Positions 1 to 10,961 of a stretch of 64,000 nucleotides of DNA are shown piece by piece. Origin of the DNA: Candida dubliniensis CD36 (Eukaryota > Ascomycota > Pichiomycetes > Serinales > Debaryomycetaceae). The translations under genes were made by a program, and so were the position numbers. The stretch covers positions 310,001 through 374,000 of the forward strand of contig NC_012860.1 of the NCBI RefSeq assembly GCF_000026945.1, given 5' to 3'. The notes beneath the pieces were generated by a model that was not told the DNA's origin, did not search any database, and saw only the letters and a list, made by a program, of their open reading frames with translations. How positions within the stretch are numbered: the first letter of the stretch is position 1; every line of letters starts with the position of its first letter.

Positions 1-3000
1 TTACAAAACATAGTAAGTTATACTTCTGAGTGCTTGATGTATCAAATGCTATTTTGCTAAACTGATACCTGTGGATATACCATAAATTGTTTTGTGTTCA
101 AAACATAGGTTATAAACACGGAAATGCAGTAAATAAAACTAGTTTATCAAAATACTAATTTTTTTGGTTTTCCCCTCTCACAAAACGACAAATATGGATA
201 ATTTTTATTAAATCCGGTAGTCATCTCACTCCATTTTTTTACTCATGATTAATTTATTAGCTTTAAACTTTGCAGATTTGACGTTATCACCACACGTGCT
301 GTTGTTGTTGTTGTTGTTGAACTAGTAGTAATATGAACTACAAACGACAAATGTTTTTCTAGTGTGACTTTTTATTGAAGCTAGACTATAGTTGATGGTC
401 TTCATGTCAATAAATTATTTTGATTTTGTACATCTATATCAATATAGTTAACTAGATGGTGATGGGCTCCCTTTGGATAATGTGGGAATATCTTGTTGCA
501 CCAACATGATGCATCCTCTTTTCTGTTTGATTACTAAATACAATTCTAGACCAAGTATTTGTGCTTACCATCTAATCGAGACAACAACAACAACAGCAGT
601 ACCCAAATATTGCTGACCGCTACGACTTTGACTGTAAAATTTTGCATTACACAAATTGATATATTAAATTAATGATTAGCAGCTATTGCTACTCTCACCA
701 AGCAATAACTTCATTAAAAACAAAATGAAAATGTATTGATATACACAAATTCATCCGAATTTTTTTTTTTTTTTAGTTTTTTGAATTTTTAGGTTTGTTA
801 GTTCTACGGCCACAACGGGTAACGGAGCTGTTGGTTGAACGATGAGTGAATTAAGTTTTATCCTATGTGTAGACTGCCATTAATCTACGTAAATGCAGAC
901 TACGGCTTGAAGACTATACTCACAAATAGAGCCAACAGTTATATCTTTATTGTGTTGTATTTATCAAATATTGATAATTGTATTTTATGAATGGTTATTT
1001 GTTCCTGGATTTAATCGTATTAAGCACGTCTACATATACTGGTATAAAGCTGACTCAGAGGAAGGAACGATAATCATCACGAGTCGATTCTAATTGGTTG
1101 AAGTAGTGAGTGCTCATTGATTCCCATCATTCTCCTTTGAAATCATAGTAGGTTTAGTAAGTTTGGTATTTTCTTTAAGTATTAGCATATTCAACTAGTA
1201 CTAAGAAAACAAAAAATAGAGATGAATAAAACCAACCAGAAAGGATGAGATAGCACAGGCTTTTCCGAGAAAATAAAAGCAACTTGCCTATGTTGTATAC
1301 TAAACAAGTAAAGCCAGCCAGTCACACGATGAAGATTGGTATTTCTAGCTTGACCCTTCTTTACTACAAATGTATGTCGGAGTGTTACAATCCATCAACT
1401 TTTTATAACTGTATAGCAGGATTATAAATCAACCAATCAAAGGAAATACAACCCATGACAATAAAAACACAAGATACAATTAGATTTGCTCAAGCACCGA
1501 CTAAATCAAAATTAGAAAATATGAAAGTAGAATAGATTTTGCGCTATAATGTATCTTGTCTAAATAATTCTCATTATCTTCTTTTTTTTTTTTTTTTTTT
1601 TAACCAACTTTGTAAATATTGCAATGACAATATCCGATTTTAGAGAAAAGAGATAGGTCGAGAAACAATACCGGAAGCTGACGAATTGTTTCTAATGTCT
1701 TTTCTTTCAGCTTGAAAAGAATTAAATCAATTCTGAAATCACAACTTGGATGGTATTTGCACTCAGATTCAGGTTTTTTTCCTAAGCAAATTCACTGAGC
1801 CATTAGCTCAACCTTGTATAGGCGTATCAAAGGAATTATAGAAGGTTATAAAAATTTGCTGCTAACTTGGTCTTCTTGTTTATCAACAGGAACAACTTAG
1901 CCTTCTTCTAATATGTGAGCGAATGATCACATATAAAAAAAACCAAACTTACATGGCCAGGATAAACTAAAAATTTTAATTTGAGCAAGGCCTCCTAAAC
2001 CGCTACAATAATGCAATGCCAATGTCTACACAAAACCAATTTTTACTTTTATCTATACATAAAATAAAAACAAAAGCAAAAGCAACATTAACAACAACTA
2101 CATTTACATCTAATCATTTAGACTACCAAACAAAAACAGAGGAGATGTTGTATATAATTAAGATTTACTTTTCAAAGAACAATATGTGTTTATTTTTTTT
2201 TTTTGTCTACCCAATTACTGATTGCAACAGCTATTATTAGGACCACAAACAATAAAAAAAAAAGCTAACTACTGTAACAATATATAAACTTGGAAACAAC
2301 AATACCAAAAATAGCAGATAAGCAATATTTTCTTGTTTATTTAAAGGACAATCGTGGTCGTTGTTGTCTCACACTAATCGTATAGAACAAAAGAATAAAA
2401 GATGGTTTTTAGATTCTCCATTCTTGATCTAAAAACCTTTCTTTTTTGGCAGAACCACGACTGCATTTCTTTTTCCGTTGTTGTATTGGGGTTCTGTACA
2501 TCACCATCTCTTATCTCGCTTGGTTAAAGTATGCTTCATTATAGTCTTCCCCTCTCTGTTTTCTTTCTACTAATTCCCTCTCATGGAGGTCAGTTGCAAG
2601 CTCCAGTGTTTGATAACCTCTCCCTTTGGTTATATATTCAAGGTGGAGTTTTTTTATTGCTCAGTAATTGAGAATGTGATTGATAGTGTTGCCTGTGACT
2701 ACTATCATACTTTACATCTGTGTCAAAACACACCTTAGAAAGTGATTACAAACTAAAAAAATCGTATCTCTTAATACTTGTCTATATAGAAAGATTGTTC
2801 ATTCTTTCACTTGACAATAGAATGGATGTGAATGTAAATACAATAGGTTTGGTTGTTTTTTGTTTTTCGCAACTTGCAAAGGTTTGCAATTCCTGAGGCA
2901 GTTTTCCTTTTTTTTTTTTTTTAATTCCCCCATCAGAATGGAGATTTTACACTCCTAGTAAATTAATCAAATTACCAGTTACTCCAGAACCTTTATTGTT

Positions 3001-3883
3001 CTCGCAGTTGACGATGGTGGAAAGTGGAGGTGCTTGGTCATCCTAAAAGAATGAACAGTAACTACCAAGAAATTACCGCTATACATTTATGAGAACAAAA
3101 TAAACTCAAACAATTGTACAAACCTTTCACAGTAATTAATTAATAGGTTTTAGTAAACAGCGTGTACTCTGTACCAAATTTGTTGTTTTCCGTTGTTGGA
3201 AAATGAAAATTTCTTTTTTTTTTCTTTCTAGAAATATTCAGTACTTGTACAATTATTACACAAATTAAAATAATATTCTGGTTTACAGTTTAAGGTACAC
3301 AAAACAAATAGAGAACCTTGCATGCAAAAAATAATATTATTGTTAACTCCTCCAAACACAAAAACATCAACACCACCACTACTATTATTTGGTTAATGTT
3401 TGTTGGTTTTGTGTTTGAAAACGACTAAAAAAAGAATTGTAGCAAAATTAGTAAATTCTTCTTAGTTTGTAACACTCTTTTTCTTTGCTTCTTGGTTAGG
3501 GTGTACTTCCACATATTAGTATTCTTACTTCTCAATCAAGTTACACAAGTTTAGCACAACCTCCTTTGATCATTTATTTTCGAATTTAACTGTGCACATT
3601 TTCCCTTCTTTACCTCTTTTATGGAATTTTTTTTCTTTCTTTTCTTTTTATTTTCTTATTCTCTTATTTTTTTCGATCTCAAACAGGTATATCATCTTCA
3701 AGTGTACGTCATAGGTTGCATAACGTTTAATCAATACTCATCTCATCAATTGCAAAACTCAAACTCAGATTGAAAATATATAAACACCCTTGAATTTCTA
3801 GAAGTCTGTCTAAATTTTTTCTTTGTTTTTCTTTTTATCATTCTTTATCCAATTATAATTATCAAATAGAGGATCAATTACTT
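1..3883. other. Long upstream intergenic region of the first gene
   Basis: No credible coding sequence is visible: the only longer frame (2016-2240) is short and low in complexity. The DNA is AT-rich with many A and T runs, a (GTT)n tract at 301-319, a CACGTG E-box at 293-298, ATGCAT at 509-514, a palindromic TTGCATGCAA at 3318-3327 and a TATA box just before the downstream gene. Nearly 4 kb of promoter-side DNA is far more than the few hundred bases between the housekeeping genes further right. In Candida this is typical of genes for developmental regulators, which makes this a likely extended control region; that role is an inference. Confidence 0.6.
3777..3784 (+). promoter_or_regulatory. 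TATA box of the 3884-6040 gene
   Basis: A perfect TATATAAA lies 100 bases before the ATG at 3884 and is followed by a T-rich stretch. If it is used, the 5' untranslated region is well under 100 bases, and most of the long upstream gap is control DNA rather than leader. Confidence 0.5.
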
Positions 3884-6040
3884 ATGTTCATTTCAACATC
3901 ACCAAGTATAGTACCTTCCAATCGCTTTGATATGTTAGATCCCACCGATCATAACCAGCTGCTTAACAATACCCAATTCCCGATTAATGAGTATGAGGAA
4001 CAACAAAACTTTGAATCTCAGCAACCACCGTCACCACCACAACAACAACGGGAATCAGAATCCATTTTTAAAGAAGATGAAGATTCATTACAACAACAAA
4101 TGCAGGAAAGCTTTCCATTGTTTCAATACCAACAACCATTTATGAGCACTACCAATTATTTATTGGACGAGTCTGTTCAAGAAAATGAGGACAATTATCA
4201 ATTGTTAAGTGGAGGTGATCTTGACAGTACCTCTTCCTTCACTACCAATTCACTTGCAAATATCAACAGTAATAGTTTATATGGAAATTCAATCAACGTG
4301 AATTTAGGAGCAGTACCCACTAACTTGAGTAATCCAGATACCATGATTGCTGGCCAATTATCTTCATCTGTTTCCTCCTCATATTACAATACCCCTTTTA
4401 ACCAGCAACAGCAGACCAGTCAGAGTTTACAAAGTTTCCAACCATTTCAATTACCAAATGATTCATCAACATCGTCATCATTATATTCTTATGCTAGTGC
4501 TAGTGCTAGTGCTAGTGCTCCTCAACCACAAGTACATCCAAGACAAGAACAAATGAACACTGGATCTAGTTTTGGATTCAGTAGCACACCAACACAATCT
4601 ACTTTTACTCACACTTCAGCCAATACACCTTTACAACAACAACAGCATGATTTATACCCAGTATCAAATTCTATGAATTCAATTTTGGATAATTCTAATC
4701 TTGTTTACCATCCAGCAAAATTTGAAGTGTCATCTAATATAATTAATCCAGCTATTCAACAACAATCATTGAATCTTGATTTAACACAAGCCTACCCGCA
4801 ACCTCCTTTATCATCAACATCAACAACTTTCGATCCTATTACTTATAATAGTTCACCAACTATTTCCCAACCTCAATTTACATCACAATCATTACCAAAT
4901 TTATCATCAGCTAATACTGGCAAGAAGACAACTTCCAAAAGAACCAAATCAAGAACTCCAACCACCACTTCACGCTCAGCTCCCCTGGTCATAAAGAAAG
5001 AAGAAACCAACGCTTTCAAAATCAGCACTCATGCTATAGCCAAGCAAGAAAATGATTCATCATCATTACCAAGTGGTAACAGAAGATATCGTGTGATACG
5101 AGGAATATCTGCTGGAGGCTGCAATACTAAACCACCAAAAGAATCAATGGAGGGTAAAGCTATTTATTATCCAATGAACTTAAATCTAAATGGAGCATCA
5201 TTAAAAGATATTTGTTATCCCAAATGGAACGAATCAGAAAAGCAAGATCGAAGAAGAATTATACGTATTGAGAGAATTCAACAAGGTCCTGTAATCACTG
5301 CAAATTTCTCCATTGTTGGCGCTGCTAATGAAAACCCAGTAGTTTTACCTCCATCAAATCCAATTATTGATGTTATTGAAGTGTCCTGTTTAGAGTGCGA
5401 TGTCAAGATAAACAATAGTCATGTTTCTGATGGGTCTAATTTTTACGATTCACAATCATCGGATGATGAAATTACTGGAAATCAGGGTGATGCCAGTGGT
5501 GTAGGTGGTAGAAAATCACCTAATTATATCAAGAATGAATTTAATGATGACTATTATCAATATTATATTACTTCAGTTGAAGTGGTCGAAATTGTTGAAT
5601 TATTGATTGGTAATCAATTTAGAGATGCTGCTGAAAGAAGAAAAGAAAGAGGCAGAGTCAGATCCAATTTGGTTCCCTTTTGGTCGAAGAAACCAATTAG
5701 TTCAAGAATGAGTGAATCTTCTACTTCATCATCATCCCCACAAAACACTTCTACAACTCCTGGATCGAGTTCAAGTTTACTGGGGACAACAACTACTACC
5801 GTTGGTGGTGCTGGGTCATCATTAACCAACCATGATTATCGTGTTGAGTTGGCTAAAAGAATTATGGGTTATGAAATTAGAAAACCACGAGGATTTGACA
5901 AAGAAGTTAGAATATTAAGATGGGATAAATTGGTGCCAGCTTTGCAACGAGCTTTACAAAGTTATTACACCGAGATTCCTGCTGATGATCCTTATGCAGA
6001 GTACTATAAAACTCACGCTCCACAAATTCACAATAATTAA
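3884..6040 (+). CDS. Putative transcription/morphogenesis regulator with prion-like N-terminus
   Basis: The frame encodes 718 aa from an ATG shortly after a TATA box. Residues 1 to about 390 are low-complexity Gln/Ser/Asn/Thr/Pro sequence, including an Ala-Ser repeat near residue 205 and short Gln runs; this is prion-like and resembles activation or condensate-forming regions. A basic stretch (GKKTTSKRTKSR, about residue 345) could be a nuclear signal. From about residue 400 the sequence is folded and conserved in style: RYRVIRG, then KWNESEKQDRRRIIRI (about 447), YITSVEVVEIVELLIG (about 562), SNLVPFWSKKP (about 592), a Ser/Thr spacer, and RIMGYEIRKPRGFDKEV with RWDKLVPALQRAL near the end. 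The pattern recalls the fungal DUF7082 family, which includes Medusa-type developmental regulators; this is from memory and not certain. CTG codons (26, and in APLV and SLLG) should be Ser. The gene stands alone with very long flanks. No symbol is assigned. Confidence 0.7.
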   Translation: MFISTSPSIVPSNRFDMLDPTDHNQLLNNTQFPINEYEEQQNFESQQPPSPPQQQRESESIFKEDEDSLQQQMQESFPLFQYQQPFMSTTNYLLDESVQENEDNYQLLSGGDLDSTSSFTTNSLANINSNSLYGNSINVNLGAVPTNLSNPDTMIAGQLSSSVSSSYYNTPFNQQQQTSQSLQSFQPFQLPNDSSTSSSLYSYASASASASAPQPQVHPRQEQMNTGSSFGFSSTPTQSTFTHTSANTPLQQQQHDLYPVSNSMNSILDNSNLVYHPAKFEVSSNIINPAIQQQSLNLDLTQAYPQPPLSSTSTTFDPITYNSSPTISQPQFTSQSLPNLSSANTGKKTTSKRTKSRTPTTTSRSAPLVIKKEETNAFKISTHAIAKQENDSSSLPSGNRRYRVIRGISAGGCNTKPPKESMEGKAIYYPMNLNLNGASLKDICYPKWNESEKQDRRRIIRIERIQQGPVITANFSIVGAANENPVVLPPSNPIIDVIEVSCLECDVKINNSHVSDGSNFYDSQSSDDEITGNQGDASGVGGRKSPNYIKNEFNDDYYQYYITSVEVVEIVELLIGNQFRDAAERRKERGRVRSNLVPFWSKKPISSRMSESSTSSSSPQNTSTTPGSSSSLLGTTTTTVGGAGSSLTNHDYRVELAKRIMGYEIRKPRGFDKEVRILRWDKLVPALQRALQSYYTEIPADDPYAEYYKTHAPQIHNN

Positions 6041-9000
6041 ATAATGTAATGTATTATAATAAACAACAAACTATGTATTTAAAACTTGACGACGACGATG
6101 TAGGACTGTTTCTTCTTATTTTTGCTTATTTCCGATAGCTCAATTTCGCTCTAAGAGCAAATTTCTCTAGGGTAAACACAACTTCTATAATGTCTCACAA
6201 AATCACGAAACATAGACTGGTAAAAAAAAAATTTTTTTTCTTCTTTCAAGCAGGTTTTAATTGTTCCGTACCTCAAGAGAGAAGCTTCCCTTTTTCACAA
6301 TGGCTTTTTTGTTTTGTCTTTTTATTCTTTATTTATTTACTTATTGTAGTTTAAGGGGGTGAATGGCAACAAGGATGATAGAATACCGGTGAGAAAGACA
6401 TGACAAGTTTTTCTTGGTTTTGATTATTTTGATAAAAATAATAAAGCCATACTTCCATTGTTCTTCTTCCAACCAACTTTCAAACATTTTTGTCATTTTT
6501 TCTTTTTTTTTTTCAAATATGCTATTTCGATTTATTACTCATTCAATGAAAGCAATTTTCCTTATTTCATTTACACAAGTTCACCACGTATACGCCCATG
6601 AACGTAAATATTTTTATCTGAGATGGCTTCCTTTATTCCCCGAAAGCTGATAAATAAATGATTGCCTCATAAATGCACAAACAAAACCAAAAAAGAAAAA
6701 GAAATTCTCGAGCCATCTTTGTTACCGATACACGTTTTATTTTGTGGTTTTACAAATCGACCACTTTTTTTTTTGCCTAAGAAAATAAGAAAGAAAGAAA
6801 GAAAAGTTGCCTAAATAACTGACTCAACAACTGCCTCCCTCTCCGCCTCCGCCTTACCTGCGTAATTGTTTCTCCGTCAGGAAATTTGAAGAAAAAGTCA
6901 CTAACGTACATATAATCGTATCAGAATTGTGCAATGAGGATATGTATATGCATAAAAATATTTTCTTTTTTTTTTTTTTTCTTTTTTGACACGGCGCTTT
7001 CTCAGCTCTCCCATAGAGTTTCTTGGCTTTCTTTTGCCGTTCAAAAGTTACATTTACGGTTTTTGCTTCACATCTGCTTCATATTTTTCTTCACTCTTTG
7101 TAGTCGTCCTCAGCAATTTGCACCCAGTTTGGAAAGAGAAAAAAAAAAATTCTTTCCACGCATTTAATTCTCGGAAAATTTAGATAACATTTGGTAGTGT
7201 CGTCTAATTCTATTGGAGAACACACACAAGGAAAAGAAACAAAGAGAAACTCAAAAAAAAATGGTTATGTAAACTTCTATACATACGTAGTTATGGAAAA
7301 ATGAACCCATATCATGTATATGTCGCCTTTAACAAATATGGGAAACGGCATTAAAGAAGAGTTATGCCTTAAGAGGCAGAAAGAAACTAATTGCTGAAAT
7401 ATAACTTTAGATATATACAAGCTTTAAGATTTTGTAGATACATTCATTTTAGCAGTTTCTAATTATCGAAATTACGAAGATTTCAGGGCTCATGCAAATA
7501 TTATTACTGTTATTCTAATATTCAAAAAGTTGTTTGATTAGGCTGTGATAATCATTAGAGTGCCCTCCTCTGATAGAAGAAAAAGTTTAAATTCTGATTT
7601 ACAAGGTTAATAATAGTATTCTTGACCTGAATAATTATTTATATCCATTAATCAACAGCTTCACCTTTGTAAGTATAGTGGACTTTGTTGACAGAAGTGA
7701 TTAACTGGAAAGTTCTGTCTGCTTTTCTTTTACAGATGATAACTTTCGTCAGCTTTTGATCAAAACATCTTTTTGTTTGTTTTTCTTTTTCGATATTCAA
7801 TTCATCATGGTTAGTAGTTTTTCCAATAATGGTCTACGGTTTGTCTCTTTTATTGTTTTTCAGCGTAAAAGTTATCTATCACTTGTTATGTCCAATCTTA
7901 AAATCCATTTGGAGTATTTTCGGATATATAACAAAACGTTACTTGGATTTGAAACCTCGTCAAATCAATATTTGTTGATATTGTCTCCTCTCATATGTTT
8001 GCATTGGGAAGCTGCCTTGTCTGTCATGATTTTGAAAAAAAAAAAAAAACACATTGTACAACAAGATTACAAGGTGAAATTTGTAACTCTTGCAGAATCA
8101 TATTCTTTTTCACAATCCTGTCATTAGTTGATAATTTGTTCTACTTCTCAGAATTGAGGCCTAGTTTGAAGTTATTGCTGCGTTAAGCTTTCCATATTTC
8201 TTGTGATCTTGTAGTTTATTAAGCCTCAAGGAAATATAATTCCCCAACGTACATCTGATGTAATGAATATTATAACAGTTCAATTGTACATAATTCCAAA
8301 CATGTACAAACAGCATACTTTTAATGTACAGCTCATAATATTCTCATCGGTTATTCCAAACTTCCTGAGCAACTTAGTTACCTGGTGAAGTACTTTAGTT
8401 TTTTGGAACCTTCGCATTCTTTTTTACCATTCTTAGTAAAGTTATTTCTTTTTTATTGATGGTTAGTATACATTGAAAGTGTTTCAGCTATTTAAAAAAG
8501 GTTAGGTTGCTAAGTACCAGTTAGTGTTTTGTGTTAAAGTTTAAAATTATAATTCAAATCCTAATTCATAATCAAAAAGTTGTAGATCAATATAGTTGAA
8601 AACATCACATTAAGTTTGATCAGCACTCGAACAAACTTACCAGAAGCAGTTGAAACTTCAACAACAAAAACAGCAAACATTTATGAGTGGGTCTCAAAAG
8701 CAATGAGATTGTCAGGTTCGAATGTACGCAAATACTTTCTGTCTTTAAATATTTAAAGATGAAGTTATGATTATATCGTGTAGCAAGTAGGAGTCAAACA
8801 TTCTCGAAGTTTGTTGTCCTGTCTAAGTTTCATAGATTAGAAATACATAGATTGCTACTGCACCTAGAAGAATTTGATGATAGAGCACGAATAAGCTACA
8901 ATATTGTTGCTTGCTGTTTATCGTGGCGCGGCTAAAACTTCTATTCATTTGTGCATATCTTTAAACTGGCTGATCCCAAAATACAGTCAATTGTTGTGGA

Positions 9001-9634
9001 GTATCATTGCTTAGAGCTGTCACCCCTTATTGTTATACAAACAAAACTTGAAAAGAATAGCAAAACATTCATAAGTTATTATCGGAGGCATGTCACTGAT
9101 AAAATATCCCACTGATTCTACTCAAATCGGTTATCAATAAAGTGTGCTAAATACAAGAGATTAGAAGTTGCGAAGTCAATCATATTGTCTAGAGAATTGA
9201 ATTTCTAAAAAAAAAAAGAAAAAAGTTCCCAGCAAAGGTACCTATTTTGGATCTTATCTGCCCTCCATCTCCTTTAAAGCTCAATGTTTACTAACAATTA
9301 ATGAATATAATGCATTACAAGAATGTTTAACCTAATCCTGGTATTATTTAAACCATTCATGAAAATGCACCAAGTTCGAAAAATGATTTACTCAATTTCC
9401 GTAGTCATATATCAATTAAGAATATGAGCTCTAATGATTTCAAAGACAGTAAATCAACAATTGCCATTTCTGTTCAACTACAGAACAAATATTAACCTTT
9501 TTCATCACAATCAGGAATATATTCTTGCATATTTACTTATATACAATGGGGAAACATTAGACTGCAAAATCAGCACTATAAGAAGTAACTCTCACATTTG
9601 GATTTAAATTCTATATTTCGTTTCAGTTCATTAA
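6041..9634. other. 3.6 kb convergent 3'-to-3' intergenic gap
   Basis: The gap lies between the stop of the regulator gene (+) and the stop of SOD2 (-), so neither neighbour needs a promoter here. Frames such as 7756-8127 start at TTG, are rich in Phe/Leu encoded by T runs, and show no recognisable domain. No tRNA fold or clear snRNA is visible. The stretch could hold a long 3' untranslated region, a non-coding transcript or a distal control element. See findings. Confidence 0.55.
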
Positions 9635-10339
9635 TTAAAATTCAAATCTTCTTTCAGCTTCCTTCCAGTTGATAACGTGCCAAAGGTTCTTGAAATAATC
9701 AGCTTTAACATTTTGGTATTGCAAATAATAAGCATGTTCCCAAGCATCAATAGCGATCAATGGAACCAAGTTTGGATCAGTAACAGTGTCTTGATTAGCA
9801 GTGGTGATGACATCAATAGTATCACCATTGGATTTATTTTTAACAATAAAAGCCCATCCAGAACCTTGAATACCAGCCAATTTGCCATTGGTAATTTCAA
9901 TCAATTTATCCAAAGAGCCAAATTGTTTGACGATTTGCTTACCCAATTTGGAATCTTCACTTGGAGGTTGACCACCACCTTGTGAGACTGGAGCCAAATT
10001 TTTCCACCACAAACAATGATTGAGGTAACCACCACCGTTGAAATTGATGGCTTTTTGTAAGGCAACTAATTTTTTAACTTCACCTTTAGATTTGGCTTCA
10101 ACAGCTTGTTCAATTGAAGCATTGAGGTTGTTAACATAAGTTTGATGATGTTTAGTATAATGAATTTCGTTTATTTGACCAGAAATATATGGTTCGGTAG
10201 CGGAGAATTCATAGTCTAATTCTGGCAAACTATATTTAGATCTGGTGAAAGTCTTGGAAGCAGCTGCATTCAAGGTAGCACGAGTGGTTGCTGAAGAAGC
10301 CTTTAATAAAACACGAGATGATGATCTGATAGAAAACAT
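9635..10339 (-). CDS. SOD2: Mitochondrial manganese superoxide dismutase
   Basis: The 234 aa protein converts superoxide to hydrogen peroxide and oxygen in the mitochondrial matrix. Residues 1 to about 36 form a presequence rich in Ser, Arg and Ala with no acidic residues; the mature part starts near SLPELDYEF. All four metal ligands of the Fe/Mn-SOD family are visible: His60 (EIHYTKHH), His108 (NHCLWW), Asp198 and His202 (DAWEHAYYLQY). The GGGYLNHCLWW motif and QGSGWAF fit Mn rather than Fe enzymes. The presequence separates it from the cytosolic Candida MnSOD, Sod3. The ATG at 10339 is followed directly by the presequence. The protein closely matches what I remember of C. albicans Sod2. Confidence 0.97.
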   Translation of the reverse strand: MFSIRSSSRVLLKASSATTRATLNAAASKTFTRSKYSLPELDYEFSATEPYISGQINEIHYTKHHQTYVNNLNASIEQAVEAKSKGEVKKLVALQKAINFNGGGYLNHCLWWKNLAPVSQGGGQPPSEDSKLGKQIVKQFGSLDKLIEITNGKLAGIQGSGWAFIVKNKSNGDTIDVITTANQDTVTDPNLVPLIAIDAWEHAYYLQYQNVKADYFKNLWHVINWKEAERRFEF

Positions 10340-10961
10340 TGCTAATTATAATACAATTGTCTAATGTTAATTGATGTATAAAAAAAAAAAGTGAAAATAG
10401 AAAAGAAAGAAAAAGAAAAAGTGTGGTATAACTCTTGAAAAAAAAAAAAAAACTACTAGAGAATTGGAATGAAAGACTACAACCACAATTAAATCAAATT
10501 AATAAGGGAATAAGATTGATAGATTAATTTTCACGGAAGGAAAGGAGGAACCTAAAAAAAAAAATCGGGGATTCGGGAGCAATCAAGACAACGTGCACGA
10601 CAAGTTCCACAATTTGAGTTTTTATTTGTAAGCAATTATTATATATAACACTTTTCATGAGTTTCCCAGTAACTATGCATTAACAGGAAATTAATCAAAA
10701 GGTATAACTATTGTTGAACGTCTGTTAACTGATTACTCTGTTTATCAGACCCTAGGACCTTAAAGAAAGATCATTTTTGAACCCAAAATTTTTCCATTCC
10801 CTGACTCATATTTATTGCAAATTTGATTGGTAGTGAGAAATTCACACAGATGGCGACGAACAAAAAAAAAAAAAAAAGAAAAGAAAAGCCCTTCATTTCC
10901 TAAAATCGGAACCGAAATTAATATCTATTTGGTAGCTACCAATCTATACATGTTGATTTTT
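10340..10961. promoter_or_regulatory. SOD2 promoter / ArgRS 3' region
   Basis: These 622 bases separate two minus-strand genes and should hold the SOD2 promoter and the arginyl-tRNA synthetase terminator. I see A-runs (10380-10391, 10438-10452, 10860-10878) and TATA-like sequence near 10640, but no site I can name with confidence. Confidence 0.4.

Noticed and set aside
7756..8127. 123-codon frame in the long convergent gap
   Set aside because: It starts at TTG, is dominated by Phe/Leu/Ile from T-rich DNA, and has no domain.
8240..8345. Cluster of GTACA/TGTAC words
   Set aside because: The spacing is irregular and the words are short; similar clusters occur near 3100-3300. No known factor assigned.
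8534..8542. Exact TTAAAGTTT, the form of a Wor1 site, downstream of the first gene
   Set aside because: In AT-rich DNA such a 9-mer is expected by chance, and it lies on the 3' side of the gene.
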